DNA of 64,000 nt from Sutcliffiella horikoshii DSM 8719 (GTDB lineage: Bacteria; Bacillota; Bacilli; Bacillales; Bacillaceae_I): the NCBI GenBank assembly GCA_001648575.1, contig LQXN01000062.1:1-64000 (forward strand), read 5' to 3'. Shown here piece after piece: positions 7,816 through 16,125 of this stretch. The notes beneath the pieces are model-generated. The model saw only the letters and a list, made by a program, of their open reading frames with translations, made no database searches and had not been told where the DNA came from. The position numbers and the translations under genes were made by a program. Each line of letters opens with the position of its first letter. The stretch's first letter is position 1.

Positions 7816-7930
7816 AATCCTTTTTATTGAACAGTATGGTTGAACTGCGACAATTCCTTGATTTTTTTTGAATAAAAATAAGTTCCAAGAGCAAAATATT
7901 GTTGCAACATTAAAAAAGGTGGTGGTACCT

Positions 7931-8080
7931 ATGAATGGTAATAATAATTTGTTTGGTGTGGGAATGATTGCAATTCTTTTAACATCTATTTACACTGCAA
8001 TTTTAGCTTCACTACTTATGAAGACTAATGAACGGGTTGATTATATTTATCATCAGGTACGTTCAAATAAAGACGATTAA
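7931..8080 (+). CDS. Small membrane protein, 49 residues, opposite orientation
   Basis: ATG at 7931 follows AAGGTGGTGGT; an upstream in-frame TTG at 7868 lacks a binding site. The product begins MNGNNNLFGVGMIAILLTSI, with one membrane helix of about 22 residues and a charged tail ending RSNKDD. It resembles small single-span Bacillus membrane proteins but has no identifiable function. It is the only plus-strand gene inside the 3-17 kb array and lies between two leftward T elements (7768-7815 and 8193-8238), as if inserted or inverted within a unit. It has its own terminator at 8084-8112. Confidence 0.65.
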   Translation: MNGNNNLFGVGMIAILLTSIYTAILASLLMKTNERVDYIYHQVRSNKDD

Positions 8081-8083
8081 ATT

Positions 8084-8112
8084 TGGGGATGACTTCATCT
8101 CCTTTTTTTATA
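8084..8112 (+). terminator. Terminator of the small plus-strand gene
   Basis: GGGGATGA and TCATCTCC pair (7 of 8), followed by TTTTTTTAT, starting four bases after the stop codon. Confidence 0.7.
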
Positions 8113-8192
8113 ATTTTCAATAATAAATCCTGCTTTATTTACTACGTATTTTGGGTCTACTACTAAATATAAAATTACCCCTCTTCTGGCTT

Positions 8193-8238
8193 AAAATAAA
8201 GAATGAGCGCTGATCCTTGTAGGATAGCGCCCGATTGC
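8193..8238 (-). terminator. T element (short loop) after the nucleotidyltransferase gene
   Basis: GAGCGCTGATCC and GGATAGCGCCCG pair around a TTGTA loop on the plus strand. It is a compact member of the T family, 12 bases from the gene end. Confidence 0.7.
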
Positions 8239-8249
8239 ATAATAATGTT

Positions 8250-8972
8250 TTATGGATTATTTTTTCCTTTTCCTAGAGAAAATCCTTCAAATAAACGACC
8301 ACCGTAGGGTTCCAAAACCTTATCTACTAATTGAACAACCTTATTTTTCTCACCTGTTATATAATAAACATTAAAGGCTTCTACGAACTCTTCAGTAAAT
8401 TTCTCATCATATTGATTTAAAGAACGAATAATCCATTTCGAAGAACCAATCCACTGACGATTAATTCTCAAAACAAATTCGTGAACAAGATCAGCTAATG
8501 TATTAGCTATAAATTTTTCTTCAGCTCGGTTATTACTTCCTAAAAAATCATCAAGTGCATCAGTTATAAAATATCGCTTTGTACTAACAGTTTCTTCAGA
8601 CCATATTTCAGGTCCCTTTTCTAATATATCTTTAGCTTCTTTTTTAATAGATTCTATGATACCTTCATCTCTTAAAATAATCCCTTCAGAGATCATTCTT
8701 GGCATAGAAGGCTTGGCTGCTTTGCAGTCCAATTCGATAAAGTATTTGTATGAAGTTAAATTATGGGCAAAAACCTCTATTGCCCAACCAAAGTCAAACA
8801 TAGACTCTCTATATGATGAAGTAAGCCTATTATCAAAAATGACAATATCAAGATCAGAAGTTTCCGTTGAATCTCCCCTAACTACACTTCCTGCTAATAA
8901 AGCCCCTTGGCAATTTGGAAGGTGCTTATCAATAAATTGTTTCGCTGCTACAAATGGATCAAACCTTTTCAT
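8250..8972 (-). CDS. Nucleotidyltransferase-domain protein
   Basis: This 240-residue protein has the nucleotidyltransferase signature GSVVRGDSTETSDLDIVIF (about residues 27-45), with the GS loop and the DxD metal-binding pair, followed by a helical C-terminal domain. Aminoglycoside adenylyltransferases and many antitoxin-like or housekeeping NTases share this core. The C-terminal part is longer than a minimal MNT antitoxin and has no partner HEPN gene beside it, so a small-molecule nucleotidyltransferase is more likely. Start ATG has AGAGGTG upstream. It forms a single-gene unit closed by a T element. Confidence 0.75.
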   Translation of the reverse strand: MKRFDPFVAAKQFIDKHLPNCQGALLAGSVVRGDSTETSDLDIVIFDNRLTSSYRESMFDFGWAIEVFAHNLTSYKYFIELDCKAAKPSMPRMISEGIILRDEGIIESIKKEAKDILEKGPEIWSEETVSTKRYFITDALDDFLGSNNRAEEKFIANTLADLVHEFVLRINRQWIGSSKWIIRSLNQYDEKFTEEFVEAFNVYYITGEKNKVVQLVDKVLEPYGGRLFEGFSLGKGKNNP

Positions 8973-9095
8973 TCACTTCACCTCTAAAAATCTTTTCATT
9001 GCCAATATAAATTCGTCAATAAAAAGAAATCCCCTATCTCAAGTATAAATTCAAACTAACTTTTTCTTTAAATACATGGCCAACTTGCTACATTA

Positions 9096-9138
9096 AATAG
9101 GCGTTCCTTCTTAATTGAAGAAAGCGCCCGATTGCTGA
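9096..9138 (-). terminator. T element (variant loop) after the kinase gene
   Basis: In gene direction GGGCGCTTTCTTC and GAAGGAACGCCT pair around AATTAA. The outer GGGCGC and flanking AATCG match the T family while the inner stem differs. Confidence 0.65.
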
Positions 9139-9143
9139 AGATA

Positions 9144-9695
9144 TTATAAACCCCTATCTCTTATTTCTTTGATTATCAGTTCAACAATTTTATCTGGAGG
9201 TAGAGTTCCATCAATCACTATATCTGAATTAGGTTTAATACTGTTTTTCATTTCTAGATAGGCCACTCTTCCATATTGCAAATAAAATTTTACTTCATTA
9301 CGAACATCGTTAATGTTGCTTTTTGTGTGATCTCTAAGTATTCGTCTAGCCATTGCAACGTCTAAAGGAGTATCTATATAGATAGATAGATCAATGTATT
9401 TCTTCATATTATCGTTCCTATATGAAAACGGATAGTCTAGTAATATGTATGTAGGTACTTCTCTAGAGGATTTTATCCTCTCAATTTCTGAAACCAATGG
9501 TTCTAAATTCCAAAGGTTATAATCAGCTCCCTGATTCACCCATTGTACAATGTCATCTGGTGCGTTTTTAAAGTCATAATCATCAAAAAACAACTCTTTT
9601 GTATCTTCTAGTACTAAACTCAATTTTTTTGTTATAGTAGTTTTTCCTCCACCAGAGACAGCTGCAATTGAAATTACCTTTGGCTCAACACTCAT
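9144..9695 (-). CDS. P-loop nucleoside/uridine kinase-like protein
   Basis: This 183-residue protein has Walker A AVSGGGKTT near residue 15, a FFDDYDF motif like the substrate-binding region of uridine/phosphoribulokinase-type enzymes, YILLDYPFSYR as the Walker B strand, and RRILRDHTKSN as an arginine-rich lid. It probably phosphorylates a nucleoside or other small molecule. I chose ATG at 9695 because AAGGAG lies 9 nt before it; the upstream ATG at 9719 has no such site. The gene starts 23 bp after the stop of the esterase gene with no spacer between them, so the two form one transcription unit, unlike most genes here. Confidence 0.8.
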   Translation of the reverse strand: MSVEPKVISIAAVSGGGKTTITKKLSLVLEDTKELFFDDYDFKNAPDDIVQWVNQGADYNLWNLEPLVSEIERIKSSREVPTYILLDYPFSYRNDNMKKYIDLSIYIDTPLDVAMARRILRDHTKSNINDVRNEVKFYLQYGRVAYLEMKNSIKPNSDIVIDGTLPPDKIVELIIKEIRDRGL

Positions 9696-9718
9696 TCGTA
9701 TAAGCTCCTTATTTACCA

Positions 9719-10495
9719 CTATATTTGTAAAGAGAGAAACAATTCTCGCTTTCTTCTTTTGAAAAATCTATAAGAATGTTCAGCATCTGGAATAACCACA
9801 AATTTTGTATTTGGAATTTTATCTTTTAACTTCCTGTAAATGATTTGATTAGACTTTATAAATTCATCACTTAATTGGGTGCCTTCACCAGCCTCATTTG
9901 TTCCACAGTCTAAATAAATGGATTTAATAAGAGTAAGATCACTATCATCAATAAGTTTTTCTATTTCCTCCTGATTGGGCCAAAAGGAAGAAGATAAGCA
10001 AATAATAGTACGGAATATTTGGGGATATTTACAGGCAGCGTAAATCGTAATTAATCCACCAAGTGATATCCCTGCCAATAAGCTATTATCGTTAATAGTA
10101 CGGAAATTACTATCAATGGTTGGTTTCAGTTCATGTACTATAAACTCGATATATTGCTTTCCTTTTCCGCCATAAGAATCACTATTACCGGTTAATTCTC
10201 TTACAAATTCTCCACTCACCCATGGACAATACTCATTTTTACGTTCTTCAACGACTTGGTCAATGGCTACTATAATTACATCTATATCATTTTTTTCTAC
10301 ATATTCTTCTAGCCCTAACGAAACACCGCCAATTGCATCCTTATCTCGAAACACATTTTGACCATCATGCATATATAAAACTGGATATCGCTTGCTTTCT
10401 GATTTTGAATAACTCTTTGGAAGATATACCCGAACAAGTCTATTGTTCTTTAATATTGAACTAACCATTTGAAAAGCTTCCAGATCAACCACCAC
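9719..10495 (-). CDS. Alpha/beta-hydrolase esterase, enterochelin-esterase/EstD-like
   Basis: This 258-residue protein contains RYPVLYMHDGQNVF (the oxyanion-hole region), the nucleophile elbow GISLGG (about residue 139) and the C-terminal catalytic His in PDAEHSYRFF. The acid is probably in YLDCGTNEAGEG. This is the Fes/esterase D-like fold, whose members hydrolyse esters of siderophores or other small molecules. The GTG at 10495 is preceded by two overlapping AAGGTG sites; an ATG nine codons further in is an alternative with a weaker GGAAG. No P element precedes it. The kinase gene 23 bp downstream is probably co-transcribed, an unusual two-gene unit in this region. Confidence 0.8.
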   Translation of the reverse strand: MVVDLEAFQMVSSILKNNRLVRVYLPKSYSKSESKRYPVLYMHDGQNVFRDKDAIGGVSLGLEEYVEKNDIDVIIVAIDQVVEERKNEYCPWVSGEFVRELTGNSDSYGGKGKQYIEFIVHELKPTIDSNFRTINDNSLLAGISLGGLITIYAACKYPQIFRTIICLSSSFWPNQEEIEKLIDDSDLTLIKSIYLDCGTNEAGEGTQLSDEFIKSNQIIYRKLKDKIPNTKFVVIPDAEHSYRFFKRRKRELFLSLQI

Positions 10496-10578
10496 CTTTT
10501 CACCTTATTTTCAATCCATAATCCTGTCTGATTCTTGAAAATGTAAAAAGCTTTCTCTCTATAATTAAGTACGGCACT

Positions 10579-11337
10579 TTATTGCTTTAAATATCCCTCA
10601 TAAAGCAAATTCATAGCTTCCATAATTTTGTTGTCAGCAGCCTGATTTGTGAATCTATTAGGTAAATTAATAGCTGCTACTGCAAAAATAAAAGGATCTT
10701 CATTGAAGTCACCGATTATGCCAATATCAATCACAACATTGTCTAAGCCACCTGTCATATGATTTAGATGGTGTGTTGGAATGTGGTTTATATCTCCTTT
10801 TTGTCTAACCAGGCCATTAATGATTGGTGTCCAATGGAGAGGATGTGTTTTGTAGCCTTGAAAGATATGTATCATAACTTCAAGCATGTGGTTTAGTTGA
10901 CCCTTGTTTTCAATATCTCTTGGGTTTTCAGTAATACTTATTGTCGGAAAATAGGATTGGATTAAATTGTTTATCTTTTTCCAGCCACCACAATAATTCA
11001 CAATACATTTAGCAACATTACTATCGTGACAGGCAATCATGACTTCAACCGCCTCCCTTAAAGGAAGTGATTTTCTATTTTGTAAATGGGGATAAAGTTC
11101 CTTGCTATCTTCTTCTGGATTAAATGAAATCTCATTAACTAGGTCTTCCCAATTATATGTATTTTCCACTACCCATTTTGCTACACAAAATGCTATTGCC
11201 ACTTTTGCTGCTGATGCAAGGGGGACTGTGAGTTCACTATTTAAAGCAATATCATACCTATGCTCTTTGCTGGAAAATAATATGAGTCCTATTTCTCCGG
11301 AATCTATCTCTTTAAGTTTATCTATAACTTTAATCAA
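10579..11337 (-). CDS. Class A beta-lactamase-like serine hydrolase
   Basis: This 252-residue protein has the penicillin-recognising fold: SAAK (SxxK, about residues 42-45), SNV in CHDSNVAK in the place of SDN (about 105), and MTGGLDN in the place of the KTG box. There is no signal peptide, unlike secreted beta-lactamases. The proteins of this cytoplasmic Beta-lactamase2 group are of unknown function. TTG at 11337 is the start, with AAGGTG 7 nt upstream. Because the KTG lysine is replaced, activity against beta-lactams should not be assumed. No T or P element separates it clearly from its downstream neighbour. Confidence 0.8.
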   Translation of the reverse strand: MIKVIDKLKEIDSGEIGLILFSSKEHRYDIALNSELTVPLASAAKVAIAFCVAKWVVENTYNWEDLVNEISFNPEEDSKELYPHLQNRKSLPLREAVEVMIACHDSNVAKCIVNYCGGWKKINNLIQSYFPTISITENPRDIENKGQLNHMLEVMIHIFQGYKTHPLHWTPIINGLVRQKGDINHIPTHHLNHMTGGLDNVVIDIGIIGDFNEDPFIFAVAAINLPNRFTNQAADNKIMEAMNLLYEGYLKQ

Positions 11338-11358
11338 GCATATTCACCTTACCTAATT

Positions 11359-11982
11359 TCAAACTTTTGCATATGAATCTATTAGAGCAATCCATTCATG
11401 TCCTTGAGGGTACTGTATATTTAAGGACTCTTTTAACCAATCACGGTTGCTAGCATTTAATTTAGGTAATATATTTCCTAAATCGATAACATCTTTCTCT
11501 CTAATCACAGAACTTCCACCTTTATAAAGAAGTTGTATTTCTGGTTTTAAAAATGGTATACCAGATAAAGTTTCTTACCCAATATCTTCAATAGGCTTTC
11601 TTATTGTGTTGTCTCGTTTGTAAATCCAATCCTTCTCCTCTGTATCCAATAACATTACTTGGAAAGCCCAAGTTGATTCATCTTTTTTCTTTACCCAGAA
11701 ATTATCAAAATGAGAGTCTAGCAATTGATTTTTGTTCCAAGGTATTAACTGACCTTTATAAGCTATAAACATTTCCCAATCCCTACCCAGATGCCTTTGT
11801 AAAATTAAGTGGTCTGGTCTTAACATAACAATGTCAATATCAACGTGAGCCCTAGTGATTTTCTGTAAATAAATATCCAAAGCCCACCCACCAGCAATCC
11901 ACCATTGGACAGGGATTTGGCTGAAGATATTTTGAATTTCAGTAATAGAAAGAGGTTTCCAGACATCTTCATTATCTCCCAA
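11359..11982 (-). pseudogene. Aminoglycoside-adenylyltransferase-like gene with in-frame TAA
   Basis: The first 135 codons encode WWIAGGWALDIYL and HVDIDIVMLRPDHL, the signature of the AadB/LinB-like nucleotidyltransferases that modify aminoglycosides or lincosamides. A TAA at 11575-11577 interrupts the frame after RKPIEDIG. The same frame continues as ETLSGIPFLKPEIQLLYKGG and SSVIREKDVIDLGNILPKLN, then NASNRDWLK, to TGA at 11359, exactly the C-terminal half this family has (LL-K and the D..L..P.L..). So a 207-codon gene carries one nonsense codon. Start is TTG at 11982 with GGGGTG upstream. P element 3 lies 53 nt upstream. Substrate is not predictable. Confidence 0.85.
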
Positions 11983-12030
11983 CTTTTCACCCCATTTTTA
12001 TTTTCGATCATCCATCACTTTTATTTTTAT

Positions 12031-12063
12031 ACCAATTATTTCATAATCTACAATTTCCTACAA
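12031..12063 (-). promoter_or_regulatory. P element 3 for the adenylyltransferase-like gene
   Basis: On the minus strand TTGTAG (12058-12063), 17 nt, AATAAT (12035-12040), with TGA before the -10 box and TGGTATAA after it. Confidence 0.75.
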
Positions 12064-12089
12064 TAAGTAATTCCCCTCCTGTCCCCATA

Positions 12090-12138
12090 AAAATGAGCGC
12101 TAATCCTGTGTTCCTGGATAGCGTCCGATTGCTGAACA
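12090..12138 (-). terminator. T element upstream of P3
   Basis: In gene direction CGGACGCTATCC, a loop AGGAACAC, AGGATTAGCGCTC, then ATTTTTATGGGG. It lies 160 bp after the DUF218 gene. Confidence 0.65.
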
Positions 12139-12299
12139 ACTTATTATAAGCAACAGCTGAAATTAACCTTAAATATCAATTAATATCCTGTTTAATTTCT
12201 GCCTGAAGCTTTATCTACAAAATTAAGAACGTTGTGGAAGGAAGATTAAAGTTGGGAATCCTGCCTTTAATTAGTTTCATTTAGAATAACGAGACAAGA

Positions 12300-12980
12300 T
12301 TAATCAAATGATTTATAGTGATGTAATACAATGTCTTCCAGTCCTGCAACGTGTTTTCTAGGAGCATTTATCATCCCTTCCATTCCATAAATAATATTCC
12401 TTAAATACTCGCCAAACACTAGGGACTTATTTCTCTCATCTAGCATCCAGTTATCTCTCGTTATAGTCGTTTGGCCATCAAAACTTGTATCAAAAGGATA
12501 CGATATAAATCTAATATTTGGCGGGAGATATTTTAATAAAGTACGGTACTGCCTACCTGTAGCAATACTTTTACAAACAAATAACAAGCTATTTATTGAT
12601 GTAAAATCAAATATTTTCTTGGCTTCCGTTACATTTGCAATTGAGTGCATAGATGTGGTTTCATAACTAATAACTTCTTTAGGAACACCATTTTCAAGTA
12701 AGTTCTTAACAATGACCTCAGCTTCTGAGAAACCTATATTTCCCCATTCAGGATGTCGCAGATTTGATGAACTACTTCCACCAGTTGCAATAATACAGTC
12801 ACCTAAACCATTTTTATAAGCTTCTAAAGGTTTCTTCCAATTACCAGGGTGTGAACCTCCAAACACAAATATTGCATCGCATTTTATAGGCTCAACCTCT
12901 TTCCAAAAAACTATTTCTGTTATTTCGTCAATTTGTTTATCTGTAAGCTTAGGAACTTCAGGATATTTAGGTATTCCCAC
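12300..12980 (-). CDS. YdcF/ElyC-like DUF218 protein
   Basis: This protein has the DUF218 pattern: CDAIFVFGGS (strand and glycine loop), LGDCIIATGGSSSS (second loop), EAEVIVKNLLENGVPKEVI and ETTSMHSIANVTEAKKI, the typical E-x-x-S-x-x-T-x-x-N helix. Family members are putative ATP-binding or S-adenosylmethionine-binding proteins linked to envelope synthesis in some bacteria; most Bacillus copies are membrane anchored, this one is not. I prefer GTG at 12980 (226 residues), preceded by AAAAAGGGGG; an in-frame TTG at 13016 lacks a site. It forms a single-gene unit between T elements. Confidence 0.8.
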   Translation of the reverse strand: MGIPKYPEVPKLTDKQIDEITEIVFWKEVEPIKCDAIFVFGGSHPGNWKKPLEAYKNGLGDCIIATGGSSSSNLRHPEWGNIGFSEAEVIVKNLLENGVPKEVISYETTSMHSIANVTEAKKIFDFTSINSLLFVCKSIATGRQYRTLLKYLPPNIRFISYPFDTSFDGQTTITRDNWMLDERNKSLVFGEYLRNIIYGMEGMINAPRKHVAGLEDIVLHHYKSFD

Positions 12981-13087
12981 AACGTACCCCCTTTTTACAT
13001 AATGAACTCCAAACAATCTTTACTACATCATCACAAATTTCCATTATTTCCACAATAAGTTAGTTTAGGTAAACTATCGTCAAAATT

Positions 13088-13132
13088 AAAAACGAGCGTT
13101 GATCCTTGTTAAAGGTTGCGCCCGATTGTGTA
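13088..13132 (-). terminator. T element after the helical-repeat gene
   Basis: On the plus strand AACGAGCGTTGATCCTTG and GGTTGCGCCCGATTGTG mark the arms of a T element, with an A-run that gives the minus-strand U-tract. Confidence 0.65.
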
Positions 13133-13175
13133 ATATTTAAATAGAGTATTCAGGTTACACTCCGGGTTAGAGATG

Positions 13176-14274
13176 CTATCTTTCAAAAATTAATAAAAAT
13201 TCATTATCTTCATGAATATCCTTAAATTCAGGTTGCTCTAAGAACATATGGATGTATCTCGACCTTAACCCACTATTTCCTTTGACCTTTAATTCAGCCA
13301 TTTTTAAATTGGTGTATAGTTTTTTCTCTGTTTTTTTGTGTTGCCCAAATACAAATAGCATAGAAGAAATGAGTTATGCCAGTTCCCTGATACTTAATAG
13401 CATATTCAAACAACTCCATAGCTTTGGGATACCGTTGATGCCACATTAAGCTTGTTCCAATTTCATGAGCCATGTCACATATTTCTTCAATATCAATATG
13501 GCTTCCTTGATTGTATTGTCTTAGGTATATTTCAATGTTTGAGATAGCTTCGTTAACTACGTTCTCATATTTCCCCATTTCATAGGTCCGATTATATATT
13601 TCTAATAAATATGAAATGCGACGGATGGAGAACTTAGTGTATTCCGACCATAATTTATCTTCAAGTAATATGTCTTTATATCGCTCTACTTCTATCAAGG
13701 CTTTATTGTACTTTTTAAGATTATAGGCAAAAAGACCAGCAGCTGTTTCTACATATAACACACGACTAAAACGATTTTGTTTAGTAGGTTTAATAATACT
13801 TATTAAATCGTTGTAGATTTGAAACCATAAGTCATCTTGATTTTCATTTACCCAACCAACTGCTTGTGTGCTGTCATACATGACATTCAGCAAATTTTCA
13901 GGCTCCATATTCAACTTTGTCCATTCTAAAAAAAGCAGCTGTTCTTTAATCATTTCTTTATACCGTTTCAAAATGGCGAGGTTATCAACTAGTTCCCAAT
14001 TTGCCCAAAATTTATCTTCTTTAGAATAAGGAGTAACTTCTTGTTTAAGGGATTTTTTCATTAATTCTACTCTTTCGTTTAATCCCTTGTCCCCTAAATA
14101 TCCATATATTTCATGTGCAAGACGCACACTTTTTATAGAATAGTTGGATTTAACAACTTCTTCTTTTACTAACTGATAAGCAGTTAGTAATAATGTTTCG
14201 TTTTCTACTGTTGGGTTATTTTCAGTCCTATTCATGAATTCATAAAGTACTGAAGTAGCATCCATAAATTTCAC
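13176..14274 (-). pseudogene. Helical-repeat (TPR-like) protein, frameshifted at an A7 tract
   Basis: Starting at ATG 14274, the frame encodes an all-helical, TPR/RRNPP-like protein (LFAYNLKKYNKALIEVERYK, TSLMWHQRYPKAMELFEYAI) and ends early after WATQKNREKTIHQF. The other frame, 13361-13176, continues the same kind of sequence (TEKKLYTNLKMAELKVKG, then YIHMFLEQPEFKDI). The two meet at a run of seven A on the coding strand (13331-13337), so one inserted or deleted A would explain the break. Joined, the protein is about 365 residues. Helical-repeat proteins of this size in Bacillus often are peptide-binding regulators, but no HTH is seen here. Phase variation or a sequencing error at the tract are both possible. 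Confidence 0.75.
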
Positions 14275-14646
14275 CTCATTTTTAGTAGAAATAATTCATA
14301 ACATATAGCTCGATTAAATGATTTCCCTATAATTCTTCTTTTATATTAAAGAATTCCATATATATAAAACCTCACTTACTCCTTACAAAGTAAGAGCGCC
14401 CGATTGCTTATTTTTCATTATTTCAAAATTACTCAACCCTTTTTTCCAAATAAATGACGCTTTTCATATTTCTGAAAAAGCGTCCAATCAAATAACTGGG
14501 TAATTTTAGCTCAACTTATTACGAAATAGAATGGATAGACAGGATTTAATAAGTATATATGTATTTCAAAACAACAGGAATCCTTTCTGTCCCTTCCCTT
14601 TTACGAAGCTAGAAGTATTGATACACCCTTGTAAATTTACACCTTG
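14275..14646. other. Intergenic spacer with two hairpins of the T family
   Basis: A hairpin CTTACTCC..AGTAAG is followed by GAGCGCCCGATTG (14366-14409), the T-family tail. A second hairpin GACGCTTTTCA/TGAAAAAGCGTC lies at 14456-14484 and resembles those at 24766 and 39653. Two adjacent terminators suggest that a gene between them was lost. The rest has no visible coding signal. Confidence 0.55.
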
Positions 14647-15114
14647 CTATTTTCTTAGTAACCTAAGCAGTTGCAGTCCGTCCGAAGGATGACCAGAATA
14701 GGCTCCCATCCAGCGTGGATAGGTTATCGGGATTATGGTGACAAGAAACAAAACCATATTGAATTGGGAAACTAACCAAAAGAACCTACTTATATCGCTG
14801 AATGGTACTGAAACTGCTATTGCCGCAGTCAACATCACAAGTAATAAAGACATTAGCGGTCCACCAGCTAAAGCTGCAATACTCTGTCTTTTGCTTAAAT
14901 CCCCTTTCCATTCAGCGAATCCTATGTAAGACCAATGAATATGAAAGTGGAGCCTACCTATTCGAAAATTTTCTTTGTTATCTTTGTTCCTTCTTCCTAA
15001 ATATATGTGCGGATTATATTTCGAAAAAGAAACAACCCCTAAACCATGGCCAATTTCATGCATGAGGATACAGATCGGAACAACAAAAACATAACAAAAA
15101 AGAAATAACAGCAT
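14647..15114 (-). CDS. M50-type membrane metalloprotease-like protein
   Basis: This 155-residue protein carries HEIGHGLG (HExxH zinc site) in its first membrane segment, the ALAGGP loop about 65 residues later, and further hydrophobic segments to the end. HPSDGLQL near the C-terminus may provide the third zinc ligand. These are the hallmarks of site-2 (M50) intramembrane proteases, though the protein is short and lacks a PDZ domain. Its substrate is unknown. ATG at 15114 follows AAAGGAG with a 6-nt gap; the longer frame from TTG 15183 has no site. P element 4 (weak) lies about 98 nt upstream. Confidence 0.75.
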   Translation of the reverse strand: MLLFLFCYVFVVPICILMHEIGHGLGVVSFSKYNPHIYLGRRNKDNKENFRIGRLHFHIHWSYIGFAEWKGDLSKRQSIAALAGGPLMSLLLVMLTAAIAVSVPFSDISRFFWLVSQFNMVLFLVTIIPITYPRWMGAYSGHPSDGLQLLRLLRK

Positions 15115-15467
15115 ATAATGCTCCTTTGCTCGAATTTTTTTAGACAACTGGCTGAATATGGAACAATCAATTAGCACCATCAACTAATAAAAGTTTCGTT
15201 TCCTCATACCAATTATTTCAAATTTTCAACAATCACACTATATATATTTCAGAACAAAATCGCTAACGTTTCAATGATTGTAGCTTTAAAATAAAGATTG
15301 ATTAAAAATACATTATAAACCCATAATTTACGATAAATAAAAAGAATCTATTTTGAAAAAAGATATATCAAAGTGGGTTCTTCTCTAGCAGATATAAGTT
15401 TGGTTTTATAAAAAATTTAATCATTTTCTACTCCACTATCGCTCCTATTTAGTTGAGTAACTCTTTT
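15115..15467. other. AT-rich intergenic stretch with weak P element
   Basis: It holds P element 4 (15207-15240) and, at 15436-15452, half of a type-B hairpin (CGCTCC arm only) where the duplicated unit begins. I see no coding signal in the remaining 200 bp. Confidence 0.5.
15207..15240 (-). promoter_or_regulatory. P element 4 (degenerate)
   Basis: TGAAATAATTGGTATG is conserved, but the position 17 nt upstream reads TAGTGT, not TTGNNN. It is the only P copy aligned here without a proper -35 box. Confidence 0.5.
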
Positions 15468-16073
15468 TTAAGTATTTTGCTTGATTGCCTCTTCTACGTA
15501 ACTAAGAAGATCTCTGTAAGGGGAGTTCCATTTCAAAAATTGCGATACCACATCTAAAGGCTCTATCACTATATCTTTCTTTTTAGAATAAAGAACACTC
15601 TGAAATGTGCTATTACTCAACTCAACATTAGAATTGGATGAATAATTACGTACAGAATCAGATTCGTACCAGTAAAAATCTTGATTAATGTTATTTTTAA
15701 TAACCTCACCAACATATGCCCCTACACGTTTAGATAAATTATCAAAATGCATACTTAACAGTTTATTACCAAACTCCGTATTCATTAATCTTTTTGCATA
15801 GGTATCAATATAACGAACGCTTTCAATAGTGAAATTTAAATTTCTTTTAGTAAGGTTTTCTTTATCCCAAGAATCGTCTGATACATCTTGGTACATTAAT
15901 TTTGCAATGCCTTGTAAATCTTCTTTTATTAATTTTTTCTTATGTAAGAAATTAAACATATAATGAGATTTCTCCTTTATCAATGACTATGTATATGTGT
16001 GATAATGATGTTTATTATTCAACTCTTTCCCTATTCTTAAGTAAGGAGCGATCCACTATCCACTATGCTGCAA
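15438..16073 (-). repeat. Duplicated gene unit, copy 2
   Basis: Copy of 3335-3970. Identity begins at ATCGCTCCTATTTAG and ends at CTATGCTGCAA; the flanks beyond both points are unrelated. At its left edge the GGAGCGA partner arm is missing, so the hairpin is halved. Confidence 0.9.
15468..15959 (-). CDS. Unrecognised 163-residue protein (copy 2)
   Basis: This gene is identical to the one at 3365-3856 except for one residue (Thr for Asn in ENLTKRN) and one silent change. The same start reasoning applies: AAAGGAG lies 12 nt before ATG 15959. The very low divergence, including third positions and the 5' flank, shows a recent duplication and not two old paralogues. Its product is polar and probably cytoplasmic, without a recognised domain. 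Confidence 0.7.
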   Translation of the reverse strand: MFNFLHKKKLIKEDLQGIAKLMYQDVSDDSWDKENLTKRNLNFTIESVRYIDTYAKRLMNTEFGNKLLSMHFDNLSKRVGAYVGEVIKNNINQDFYWYESDSVRNYSSNSNVELSNSTFQSVLYSKKKDIVIEPLDVVSQFLKWNSPYRDLLSYVEEAIKQNT

Positions 16074-16087
16074 TTGCTCCTAGATAG
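16042..16087 (-). terminator. Type-B spacer hairpin upstream of copy 2
   Basis: GGAGCGAT and ATTGCTCC form the stem (one G-T pair), loop containing CCACTATCCACTATG. It closes the lipoprotein gene unit to the right. Confidence 0.6.
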
Positions 16088-16125
16088 TTGAACAATTTTC
16101 ATCATTTAATTTTATTCATATTGAG

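Larger units (their letters stand above)
11983..12299. other. Intergenic spacer with P and T elements
   Basis: The 317 bp hold P element 3 (12031-12063), a T element (12090-12138), and about 160 bp of AT-rich sequence at 12140-12299 with no coding signal that I can see. Confidence 0.6.

Noticed and set aside
13176-13361. A separate 61-residue gene
   Set aside because: It has no ribosome binding site and directly continues the upstream helical protein in a shifted frame, so it is treated as the 3' part of that gene.
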